Below are positions 7,598 to 14,132 of a stretch of 22,549 nucleotides of DNA, piece after piece. Location: positions 1 to 22,549 of the forward strand of contig JBALVT010000052.1 of assembly GCA_036961345.1 (NCBI GenBank), in the 5' to 3' direction. Made by a program: the position numbers and the translations under genes. Position 1 is the stretch's first letter. The number at the start of each line of letters is the position of its first letter. The notes below the pieces were generated by a model that saw nothing but the letters and a program-made list of their open reading frames with translations, made no database searches and was not told the origin of the DNA. This stretch comes from JBALVT01 sp036961345. GTDB taxonomy: Bacteria > Pseudomonadota > Gammaproteobacteria > Pseudomonadales > Halieaceae.

Positions 7598-8253
7598 AGA
7601 GCCACAATAGAAACGCCATTCTCATATCCGGCCGCGGTTCGAATATGCAGGCGTTCATTGACGCGATAAAAAACGCCGAACTAGCAGCAGAAATAGCCAT
7701 AGTGGTCAGCAACAATCCGCAAGCAGCAGGACTTGATGCAGCAGCCCAGGCAGGTATTGATACAGCGTGTATCAACCATCGCGATTATCCTGACCGGGAG
7801 TCTTTCGACCAGGCTCTGGTCGAAAGACTCCATTCACACGCAATAGACCTGGTCATTCTCGCAGGCTTTATGCGCATATTAACACCGGTGTTTATCGATG
7901 CGTTTCAGGGCAGCTTACTGAACATTCACCCCTCTTTACTGCCCAAATATCCGGGGTTAAACACCCACCAGCGGGCTCTCGATGCCGGAGATAAAGAAGC
8001 GGGTGTCACGGTGCACTTTGTGACCAGTGAACTTGATGGAGGCCCGCCAATACTTCAAGCCGCCCTGCCCATCGAGCGGGGCGATACTGCAGTTTCACTG
8101 GCACAGCGTGTTATAGTTCTGGAACATAGAATATACCCTGTTGTCGCGAAATGGTTTCTGGAAGAGCGACTGCAACTTACCCAACAAGGAGCAATTCTGG
8201 ATGACCAGATTATCCCGGCAAACGGAATTCAATACCAAAATGAACAAGCTTAA
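7594..8253 (+). CDS. purN: Phosphoribosylglycinamide formyltransferase 1, with non-standard start
   Basis: PurN transfers a formyl group from 10-formyltetrahydrofolate to GAR. Conserved parts are AILISGRGSN (substrate phosphate loop), VILAGFMRILTPVFI, LLNIHPSLLPKYPGLNTH with the catalytic Asn and His, and GVTVHFVTSELDGGP with the catalytic Asp. The frame is open from 7582, but no ATG, GTG or TTG occurs before the ATG at 7645, which would delete the phosphate loop. I annotate from GTA at 7594 (219 residues; E. coli 212). There a GTG would overlap a TGA stop of purM as GTGA; this sequence has GTA overlapping TAA. ATT at 7618 is another possible non-standard start. A perfect hairpin lies at 7797-7831. 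The 3' end overlaps the next gene by 14 nt. Identity is certain; the start is not. Confidence 0.9.
   Translation, partial: VKSHNRNAILISGRGSNMQAFIDAIKNAELAAEIAIVVSNNPQAAGLDAAAQAGIDTACINHRDYPDRESFDQALVERLHSHAIDLVILAGFMRILTPVFIDAFQGSLLNIHPSLLPKYPGLNTHQRALDAGDKEAGVTVHFVTSELDGGPPILQAALPIERGDTAVSLAQRVIVLEHRIYPVVAKWFLEERLQLTQQGAILDDQIIPANGIQYQNEQA
7797..7831. repeat. Perfect 16-bp inverted repeat with 3-nt loop inside purN
   Basis: The left arm GGAGTCTTTCGACCAG (7797-7812) and right arm CTGGTCGAAAGACTCC (7816-7831) are exact reverse complements separated by GCT. The repeat is translated as part of a solvent-type helix (ESFDQALVERL). No poly-T follows, so it is not an ordinary intrinsic terminator. 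Confidence 0.9.
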
Positions 8254-8968
8254 ATTTTCAGCCCTGGCGCTGTTCTCAGCGCTGGCCATGTCCATTTCGG
8301 CGCTGGCGTCCGACGATGGCATTGTACTTAAACCCTACAGCGCCCAATACCTCACCAAAACCAGGGGAATTAGCTTAACGCTGGATCGGGAGCTTGTCAG
8401 GGAAGCCAACGGCGGTTACAAACTCATCAATGGCGGCAGTAAACTGGTGGTAGGTTTCCAGGAAACCAGCCTCTTCAATGTAGAAAACTCGCGGGTTATC
8501 CCAGGGTCATATGTCTATCAGGGCAGCGGGCTAATGAACCGGCGAAGAGAGGTAAAGTTTACGCCTGGGGCCGATACCGTGCGCAGCCTGTACAAGGAGA
8601 ACTGGTACGATCTGCCGTACACAGACAATACCTTCGACCGCATGAGCCAGCAGGAACAGGTAAGACTGATGCTGATGCAGGATGACACACCCAAAGAATC
8701 AGTTACGGTCACTGTTGCTGATGGCAAGCGCGTCAAGGACTACCAGCTCGATTTCGTCGCCGAAGAAACCCTGGACACACCCATGGGCCGGATCAAGACA
8801 TTGCACTTCCAGAGGCTTCACGATGACCCCGATCGAAAATCGGACACCTGGCTGGCTCCAAAGTGGGATTACCTGATGGTAAAAACGGTGCACGTAGAAG
8901 ATGGCAGCCCGGTAGAAATTAAGATTACCAAGGCCAGCATCGAGGGGGTCAAGCTACAAGGGCAATAG
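8240..8968 (+). CDS. DUF3108 domain-containing exported protein
   Basis: The ATG at 8240 overlaps the end of purN by 14 nt and gives 242 residues. Its N-terminus is a clear signal peptide (MNKLKFSALALFSALAMSI, two lysines then a hydrophobic core), with cleavage likely after ALA before SDDGI. An earlier in-frame start at 8141 would lie inside purN and hide the signal peptide. The mature protein shows YSAQYLTKTRGISLTLDREL, GSYVYQGSGLMNRRREVKF, DNTFDRMSQQEQVRLML and a C-terminal FQRLHDDPDRKSDTWLAPKW, matching the DUF3108 pattern. Such proteins are predicted beta-rich and periplasmic; function is unknown. Linkage to purMN recurs in gammaproteobacteria, but I know of no functional tie to purine synthesis. 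It converges with dcd two bases away. Confidence 0.85.
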   Translation: MNKLKFSALALFSALAMSISALASDDGIVLKPYSAQYLTKTRGISLTLDRELVREANGGYKLINGGSKLVVGFQETSLFNVENSRVIPGSYVYQGSGLMNRRREVKFTPGADTVRSLYKENWYDLPYTDNTFDRMSQQEQVRLMLMQDDTPKESVTVTVADGKRVKDYQLDFVAEETLDTPMGRIKTLHFQRLHDDPDRKSDTWLAPKWDYLMVKTVHVEDGSPVEIKITKASIEGVKLQGQ

Positions 8969-9007
8969 ATCAGGCCCGGGGCAATGTGACACCGCGTTGC
9001 CCCTGAT
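8969..9007. terminator. Imperfect hairpin at the DUF3108/dcd convergent ends
   Basis: ATCAGG plus GGCAA (with a 5-nt bulge) at 8969-8984 pairs with TTGCCCCTGAT at 8997-9007, an 11-bp stem. It covers the last codons of dcd and follows the DUF3108 stop, so it could stop or stabilise transcripts from both sides. There is no T-tract on either strand. Confidence 0.3.
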
Positions 9008-9536
9008 ACTTCCCGCCCCTGTCCTTATAACTCACCTCACAGGCCTCGTCAGACTCAAAAAACAACATCTGCGCAACCCCTTCGTTCGCATAGATTTTTG
9101 CAGGCAGCGTCGTTGTATTCGAAAATTCCAGGGTGACATGCCCCTCCCATTCGGGTTCCAGCGGAGTCACATTGACAATAATGCCGCAGCGAGCGTAGGT
9201 GGACTTACCCAAACAGATAGTCAGCACATTGCGCGGAATTCGAAAATATTCAACCGTGGCAGCAAGCGCAAATGAGTTGGGTGGAATAACACACACATCA
9301 CTTTCGACGTCGACAAAGCTGTTTTCGTCGAAGTTTTTAGGGTCTACCGTGGCGGAATTGATGTTGGTGAATACCTTAAAATGCTCTGAACAGCGCACGT
9401 CGTAGCCGTAGCTGGAAGTGCCGTAGGAAATCAGTTTATTCTCACCTGAATAGCGCACCTGATCCGCCTCGAACGGCTCAATCATGCCCTGTTCCTGCGC
9501 CATTCGGCGAATCCATTTATCTGCTTTGATACTCAC
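8970..9536 (-). CDS. dcd: dCTP deaminase
   Basis: 188 residues of the Pseudomonas/Burkholderia-type Dcd, beginning MSIKADKWIRRMAQEQGMIE. Conserved regions are SYGTSSYGYDVRCSEHFKVF, LGKSTYARCGIIVNVTPLEP, GHVTLEFSNTTTLPAKIYAN (with the catalytic glutamate) and YKDRGGKYQGQRGVTLP. The enzyme deaminates dCTP to dUTP, feeding dTMP synthesis. The start is a GTG at 9536; GAGAGGT lies about 12 nt upstream. It is 92 nt downstream of mrp on the same strand and may be cotranscribed with it. It ends two bases from the stop of the convergent DUF3108 gene. Confidence 0.95.
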   Translation of the reverse strand: MSIKADKWIRRMAQEQGMIEPFEADQVRYSGENKLISYGTSSYGYDVRCSEHFKVFTNINSATVDPKNFDENSFVDVESDVCVIPPNSFALAATVEYFRIPRNVLTICLGKSTYARCGIIVNVTPLEPEWEGHVTLEFSNTTTLPAKIYANEGVAQMLFFESDEACEVSYKDRGGKYQGQRGVTLPRA

Positions 9537-9628
9537 GTTGGGTTGTTACCTCTCTGTTTCCAAGCTGGATTACTGTCTGTAAATCGGTTGCCATCGCTGT
9601 TGCGGCACGGAAGACGTATCGCTCTATA

Positions 9629-10444
9629 TTAGTCATCACTAATTGTGATCTCGGGAAACTCCTGCACGGTCCCCTGCCCCTGATTCGCAAATGAGGCCCG
9701 CACACCGGCCGCTATAGAGCTGTATATTTTGCTCACTGCAGAGTCAGGTTCAGCGATAACAGTAGGCGTGCCGGCATCGGTCTGTTGTCGAATAGACAGC
9801 GTCAATGGCAAGCTGCCCAGCACAGGAACACCGTATTCTGCGGCAATCTTCTGCCCGCCATCAACGCCAAAAATATGCTCAGGATGACCACACTGACTAC
9901 AAATATGCACGGCCATGTTTTCGACAATACCCACTATGGGCACATTGACTTTACGGAACATCTCGATGCCTTTTTGCGCATCCAACAAGGCAATATCCTG
10001 CGGTGTGGTAACAATAATAGCACCCGCCACTTTGGCTTTTTGGGACAGTGTCAATTGGATATCCCCTGTTCCAGGAGGCATATCAATAATGAGGTAATCC
10101 AGCTCACCCCACAGGGTTTGCTCCAGCATCTGCGTCAACGCGCCGCCAGCCATCGGCCCCCGCCAAACCATAGGCGTACGCTCGTTAACCAAATAGCCCA
10201 TGGACATTGTTTTGATACCGTAGACCTCTATCGGCAACAGATATTGACCGCCTTGCTGTTCCGGCTTCACATCATCAGCAACACCGAGCATCAATTGCTG
10301 GCTGGGGCCGTAGATATCAGCATCAAGCAGACCCACGGAACTGCCCAGCGCCTTTAACGCCAGCGCTACGTTGACAGCGGTGGTCGATTTGCCAACACCG
10401 CCCTTGCCGGATGCAACTGCGATTATGTGCTTAATATCATTCAT
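9629..10444 (-). CDS. mrp: Iron-sulfur cluster carrier protein Mrp/ApbC, short form
   Basis: A 271-residue P-loop ATPase of the Mrp/NBP35 family. The deviant Walker A SGKGGVGKSTT (12-22), LLDADIYGPSQ (39-49), WRGPMAGGAL, LIIDMPPGTGD (118-128) and the CSQC motif (Cys182, Cys185), which bridges a [4Fe-4S] cluster at the dimer interface, are all present. It loads Fe-S clusters onto apo-proteins in the cytoplasm. Unlike the 369-residue E. coli protein it lacks the N-terminal MIP18/DUF59 domain; the 187-nt gap upstream has no room for it. It is divergent from metG, an arrangement also found in E. coli. A promoter for this gene is visible at 10510-10538. No good ribosome-binding site precedes the ATG. 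Confidence 0.95.
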   Translation of the reverse strand: MNDIKHIIAVASGKGGVGKSTTAVNVALALKALGSSVGLLDADIYGPSQQLMLGVADDVKPEQQGGQYLLPIEVYGIKTMSMGYLVNERTPMVWRGPMAGGALTQMLEQTLWGELDYLIIDMPPGTGDIQLTLSQKAKVAGAIIVTTPQDIALLDAQKGIEMFRKVNVPIVGIVENMAVHICSQCGHPEHIFGVDGGQKIAAEYGVPVLGSLPLTLSIRQQTDAGTPTVIAEPDSAVSKIYSSIAAGVRASFANQGQGTVQEFPEITISDD

Positions 10445-10509
10445 GAGGTAACCGCTATGTAGTTGCGTGTATTGGGTGGCACAGCCTGGAGATGGCTATT
10501 AGGGGCGCT

Positions 10510-10538
10510 AGTATAAGGGCAGTGGAGCTATTCAACAA
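10510..10538 (-). promoter_or_regulatory. Candidate mrp promoter
   Basis: On the minus strand, TTGTTG (10533-10538) and TATACT (10510-10515) are spaced by 17 bp and followed by AGCGCCCC, a GC-rich discriminator. Transcription would start about 60 nt before the mrp ATG. Confidence 0.5.
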
Positions 10539-10565
10539 TGGCGGGAACAGATGCAACGTTACGGA

Positions 10566-10593
10566 TGAAAACTGCACACAAAAACGCTATAGT
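10566..10593 (+). promoter_or_regulatory. Candidate metG promoter
   Basis: TGAAAA (10566-10571), 16 bp, then TATAGT (10588-10593), followed by AGCGCCC. The -10 plus discriminator closely mirrors that of the divergent mrp promoter (TATASTAGCGCC in both). Confidence 0.4.
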
Positions 10594-10631
10594 AGCGCCC
10601 ACTTTTTTGAGCTCCTGGAGATTCTTCAATC

Positions 10632-12671
10632 ATGGCCGACTCTGCACCGCGCAAGCTATTGGTGACCAGCGCACTACCCTACGCCAACGGGTCTTTGCAT
10701 CTCGGCCACCTATTGGAAATGGTGCAGACGGACATCTGGGTTCGTTTCCAGAAATCACGGGGTAATAACTGTATCTATGTATGCGCCGACGATGCGCACG
10801 GCACCGCCATCATGCTGACCGCGCAAAGCCTGGGAATAACACCAGAAGCACAAATTTCGGCGATTAAGGCGGAACACGAGAAGGACGCTGCAGGTTTTCT
10901 AATCGGGTTTGACAACTTCTATTCCACCCATTCCCCCGAGAACCAGGCATGGAGCGAAGAAATCTATAACAGATTGCAGGCGAACAACCACATCGCCAGC
11001 CGCTCAATCACGCAGGCATTTGACCCGGAAAAGGAGCTCTTTTTAGCAGACCGGTTTATCAAGGGAACCTGCCCGCGCTGCAAGACAGAGGACCAATACG
11101 GCGACAACTGCGAATCCTGCGGTGCGACTTATAGCCCCGCAGAGCTGATTAATCCGGTTTCTGCCATATCCGGAGCAACTCCGATAGAAAAAGACTCTGT
11201 ACACTACTTTTTCAAGCTCCCTGAATTTCAGGACATGCTAAAAGAATGGATTGACTCCGGTAGCTTGCAACCGCAAATTGCCAACAAACTGCGTGAATGG
11301 ACAGATGCAGGCCTGCAGGAGTGGGACATCAGTCGGGACGCGCCCTATTTTGGCTTCGAAATCCCGGGAGCACCGGGGAAATATTTCTATGTCTGGCTGG
11401 ATGCTCCTATTGGCTACATGGCCAGCTTCCAGAATTTCTGCGAGCGAACCGGCGTAAACTTCGATGAGTACTGGCAGCGTGACTCGAGCGCAGAGCTCTA
11501 TCATTTTATCGGCAAGGATATTATCAACTTTCACGGTCTGTTCTGGCCCGCCATGTTGTCTTCGGCAGACCTGCGCACCCCAACCGCTATATATGCCCAC
11601 GGTTTCCTCACTGTCAACGGGACCAAAATGTCCAAAAGCCGTGGCACGTTCATCAAAGCCAGTACTTACCTGGAGCATCTGGATGCCGAATACCTGAGGT
11701 ACTATTTTGCCGCAAAATTAAGCGCATCAGTGGACGATATCGATCTTAACCTTGAGGATTTCACCCAGCGGGTGAACTCGGATGTCGTCGGCAAGGTAGT
11801 CAACATCGCCAGTCGCTGCGCCGGATTTCTGCGTAAAAATTTCGACAATCAATTGACCGCAAGCACCGCCGAGCCTGAACTGTTACAGTCGTTTTTTGAT
11901 GCAGGGGAAACCATTGCAGACCTTTACGAGCAGCGCGAATTCAATAAGGCGATCAGGGAGATAATCGCGCTGGCTGACAGAGCCAATCAATATATCGATG
12001 AAAAGAAGCCCTGGGTTCTAGCCAAAGAAGAAGGCCAGGAATGGCAGGTACATGCAGTGTGCAGCGTCGGCATCAACTTGTTCAGGATTCTACTGACCTA
12101 TCTCAAACCGGTTCTACCGGCCATGGCTGAAAATGCGGAGGCATTTCTCAACTGCTCATTGGATTGGACGGCAGTGAAAGAACCACTGCTGAGCCACCAA
12201 ATCAACAAATTCAAGCCCCTGATGACGCGTATTGAAGCGGCACAGGTGGAAGCCATGGTGGATGCGAGCAAGGAGCAACAAAGTGCAGCTGCACCCAAGG
12301 CCGCCCCGGCGAAGCCAATGAAAAAGAGCAGCGATGCTATTGCTCCTACCATAGAGTTTGACGATTTCGCCAAGATCGACCTGAGAATCGCCGAGATTGT
12401 CGAAGCAGAACTGGTCGAAGGCGCAGACAAACTCCTGCGCCTCACCTTAAGCCTGGGTGATTCGCGCCGCCAGGTTCTCTCGGGAATCAGGTCCGCTTAT
12501 GCCCCTGAGGACCTCAAAGGGAAACTGACTGTAGTGGTCGCAAACCTCGCACCCAGAAAAATGCGATTTGGCGTTTCTGAAGGCATGGTATTGGCTGCAG
12601 GACCCGGCGGCGAAGAGCTGTTCTTGCTGGAACCACACGCCGGTGCAAAACCTGGGATGCAGGTTAAATAG
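10632..12671 (+). CDS. metG: Methionyl-tRNA synthetase
   Basis: 679 residues, close to E. coli MetG (677). The class I signature HLGH appears in ANGSLHLGHLLEMVQTD near the N-terminus, and KMSKS begins at Lys332 (NGTKMSKSRGT). The zinc-knuckle insertion has four cysteines (CPRCKTEDQYGDNCESCG). An Ala/Pro/Lys linker (about 555-570) leads to the C-terminal tRNA-binding dimerisation domain (DDFAKIDLRIAEIVEAE, LSGIRSAYAPEDLKG, ANLAPRKMRFGVSEGM). It charges both initiator and elongator tRNA-Met. The ATG at 10632 has GGAG 11 nt upstream. It is divergent from mrp. A 264-nt gap separates it from rsxA, so it is probably transcribed separately. Confidence 0.98.
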   Translation: MADSAPRKLLVTSALPYANGSLHLGHLLEMVQTDIWVRFQKSRGNNCIYVCADDAHGTAIMLTAQSLGITPEAQISAIKAEHEKDAAGFLIGFDNFYSTHSPENQAWSEEIYNRLQANNHIASRSITQAFDPEKELFLADRFIKGTCPRCKTEDQYGDNCESCGATYSPAELINPVSAISGATPIEKDSVHYFFKLPEFQDMLKEWIDSGSLQPQIANKLREWTDAGLQEWDISRDAPYFGFEIPGAPGKYFYVWLDAPIGYMASFQNFCERTGVNFDEYWQRDSSAELYHFIGKDIINFHGLFWPAMLSSADLRTPTAIYAHGFLTVNGTKMSKSRGTFIKASTYLEHLDAEYLRYYFAAKLSASVDDIDLNLEDFTQRVNSDVVGKVVNIASRCAGFLRKNFDNQLTASTAEPELLQSFFDAGETIADLYEQREFNKAIREIIALADRANQYIDEKKPWVLAKEEGQEWQVHAVCSVGINLFRILLTYLKPVLPAMAENAEAFLNCSLDWTAVKEPLLSHQINKFKPLMTRIEAAQVEAMVDASKEQQSAAAPKAAPAKPMKKSSDAIAPTIEFDDFAKIDLRIAEIVEAELVEGADKLLRLTLSLGDSRRQVLSGIRSAYAPEDLKGKLTVVVANLAPRKMRFGVSEGMVLAAGPGGEELFLLEPHAGAKPGMQVK

Positions 12672-12935
12672 CGATCACGCCGGCAAGTATAGGCACCAGA
12701 GGCGTGATGCCCCGGAGACTTAAGCTTATAAGAATTAACTTATTGTTTTTTAAAGATTAACTACTTAACATTGCGTCAGGCAGGTACGGAAGCGAACCCG
12801 AAAAACTATAGACTAATAGGTATTAGTTTGTTTTTTCAGACTGCGTTCTTCTCGGCTTGGCGTTAAGATAACCGACATTGCGCGACAGGCATGTCCGAAA
12901 GCGCAATACACGGGATTCAAGGCGAGAGATTTACC
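12672..12935. other. AT-rich metG-rsxA intergenic region with two dyads
   Basis: The gap contains no gene. A perfect 8-bp inverted repeat (ATCACGCC 12674-12681, GGCGTGAT 12701-12708, 19-nt loop) follows the metG stop directly. It lacks a T-tract, so it is a weak terminator candidate. Further on is AT-rich DNA with a second dyad at 12812-12827. A -10-like TAAGAT (12864-12869) with a poor -35 may belong to the rsx promoter. I could not settle the promoter. Confidence 0.5.
12812..12827. promoter_or_regulatory. Dyad upstream of rsxA
   Basis: ACTAATA GG TATTAGT is a perfect 7-bp inverted repeat around two bases, followed by TTGTTTTTTC. It could be an operator for the rsx operon or part of a weak AT-rich terminator after metG. 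It does not match the SoxR, FNR or Fur consensus sequences as I know them. Confidence 0.35.
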
Positions 12936-13514
12936 ATGTTGGCAGACTATTCCATATTGTTGATCGGTGCGATTCTGGTCAACAACTTCGTACTGGTACA
13001 GTTTCTAGGGCTGTGCCCCTTCATGGGCGTCTCAAACAAGCTTGAGACGGCGATGGGCATGTCTATGGCCACCACCTTTGTCCTCACCCTGGCATCAGCC
13101 TGCAGTCACCTCACCTATAACTTTTTACTCCAGCCGCTCGGGCTGGAGTACCTCAAAACGATTTCATTTATTTTGGTAATTGCCGTTGTTGTGCAATTCA
13201 CTGAGATGGTCGTGCGTAAAAGCAGCCCGCTGCTCTACAGGGTATTGGGCGTATATTTGCCACTAATTACTACCAATTGTGCAGTACTTGGTGTCGCACT
13301 ATTGAACATCAACAAGGATCACAACTTTCTCCAATCCCTCTTTTACGGGTTTGGGGCGGCGGTGGGCTTTTCACTGGTACTGGTGCTGTTCGCCGCCATG
13401 CGAGAGCGTCTCAATGTTGCCGATGTGCCTGTACCTTTCAAGGGTGCAGCAATAGGAATGGTTACCGCCGGTTTTATGTCCCTCGCATTTATGGGCTTTG
13501 CCGGGCTGGTATAA
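12936..13514 (+). CDS. rsxA: Electron transport complex subunit RsxA/RnfA
   Basis: A 192-residue integral membrane protein (E. coli RsxA has 193) with about six transmembrane helices. It opens LLIGAILVNNFVLVQFLG and contains LCPFMGVSNKLETAMGM, VIAVVVQFTEMVVRKSSPLL, LPLITTNCAVLGVALLNIN and ends FMSLAFMGFAGLV. The LCP and TTNC cysteines are those conserved in RnfA/RnfE, proposed to hold a membrane iron-sulfur centre. I chose the ATG at 12936 because it matches the family N-terminus; an in-frame ATG at 12891 adds 15 unrelated residues. It heads rsxABCDGE, a six-gene operon for the ion-translocating ferredoxin:NAD+ oxidoreductase or SoxR-reducing complex. Confidence 0.95.
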   Translation: MLADYSILLIGAILVNNFVLVQFLGLCPFMGVSNKLETAMGMSMATTFVLTLASACSHLTYNFLLQPLGLEYLKTISFILVIAVVVQFTEMVVRKSSPLLYRVLGVYLPLITTNCAVLGVALLNINKDHNFLQSLFYGFGAAVGFSLVLVLFAAMRERLNVADVPVPFKGAAIGMVTAGFMSLAFMGFAGLV

Positions 13515-13520
13515 AACACT

Positions 13521-14132
13521 GTGGCTGAACTGATATCACAATTTCCCCTGATTGCCGCGCTTATTGCGCTGGTGAGCCTGGGCGCTATTTTTGGTGCTGT
13601 TTTAGGCTTTGCCGCGATTAAATTCAAGACCGAGGGCGACCCGATCGCCGATCAGATTCTTGAGCTTCTGCCGCAAACACAATGTGGACAATGTGGGCAC
13701 CCGGGCTGTAGGCCCTACGCCGAAGCAATCGCCGGCGGCGAAGACATCAATAAATGTCCACCTGGCGGCGAGGCAACAATCCAGGCTCTGGCGGACCTGC
13801 TCGATGTCGAAGCGATGCCGCTAGACGAAGAACACGGCGAAGAAAAAGTAAAAGCCATTGCCTATATTCGCGAAGACGAATGTATCGGCTGTACCAAGTG
13901 TATTCAAGCCTGCCCGGTAGACGCCATTCTGGGCGCAGCCAAACAGATGCACACGGTTATTGTCAGCGAATGTACCGGCTGTGATCTTTGCGTAGAGCCC
14001 TGCCCAGTTGATTGCATCGACATGATCCCCCAGGAAGAAACACTGCAAACCTGGCACTGGAACTTGCCCGACCCAACCAGTCGCGATATCGATATTATCG
14101 CCACCGATGCGACCCAGGGACAAGCGGCATGA
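13521..14132 (+). CDS. rsxB: Electron transport complex iron-sulfur protein RsxB/RnfB
   Basis: 203 residues with a GTG start 6 nt after rsxA. An N-terminal membrane anchor (about 6-30) precedes a CxxCGHPGC cluster-binding region with a further Cys before PPGG. Two ferredoxin motifs follow, CIGCTKCIQACP and CTGCDLCVEPCP. RnfB accepts electrons from a soluble donor and passes them into the complex. The stop overlaps the rsxC start by 4 nt (ATGA). In E. coli the homologous complex keeps SoxR reduced; in other bacteria it couples ferredoxin/NAD+ electron transfer to Na+ or H+ pumping. Which job applies here cannot be told from sequence. Confidence 0.95.
   Translation: MAELISQFPLIAALIALVSLGAIFGAVLGFAAIKFKTEGDPIADQILELLPQTQCGQCGHPGCRPYAEAIAGGEDINKCPPGGEATIQALADLLDVEAMPLDEEHGEEKVKAIAYIREDECIGCTKCIQACPVDAILGAAKQMHTVIVSECTGCDLCVEPCPVDCIDMIPQEETLQTWHWNLPDPTSRDIDIIATDATQGQAA

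Noticed and set aside
9517..9705. A small open frame between mrp and dcd on the minus strand
   Set aside because: It overlaps both neighbours, has no family resemblance, and is best read as a shadow.
9785..10357. A 190-residue open frame on the plus strand
   Set aside because: It is antisense to mrp across the conserved P-loop ATPase, with no family resemblance or ribosome-binding site.
11238..11678. A 146-residue open frame on the minus strand inside metG
   Set aside because: It is a shadow of the metG catalytic domain, with no supporting features.
13029..13048. A 7-bp inverted repeat (GTCTCAA/TTGAGAC) early in rsxA
   Set aside because: It encodes conserved RsxA residues and is short enough to be coincidental.
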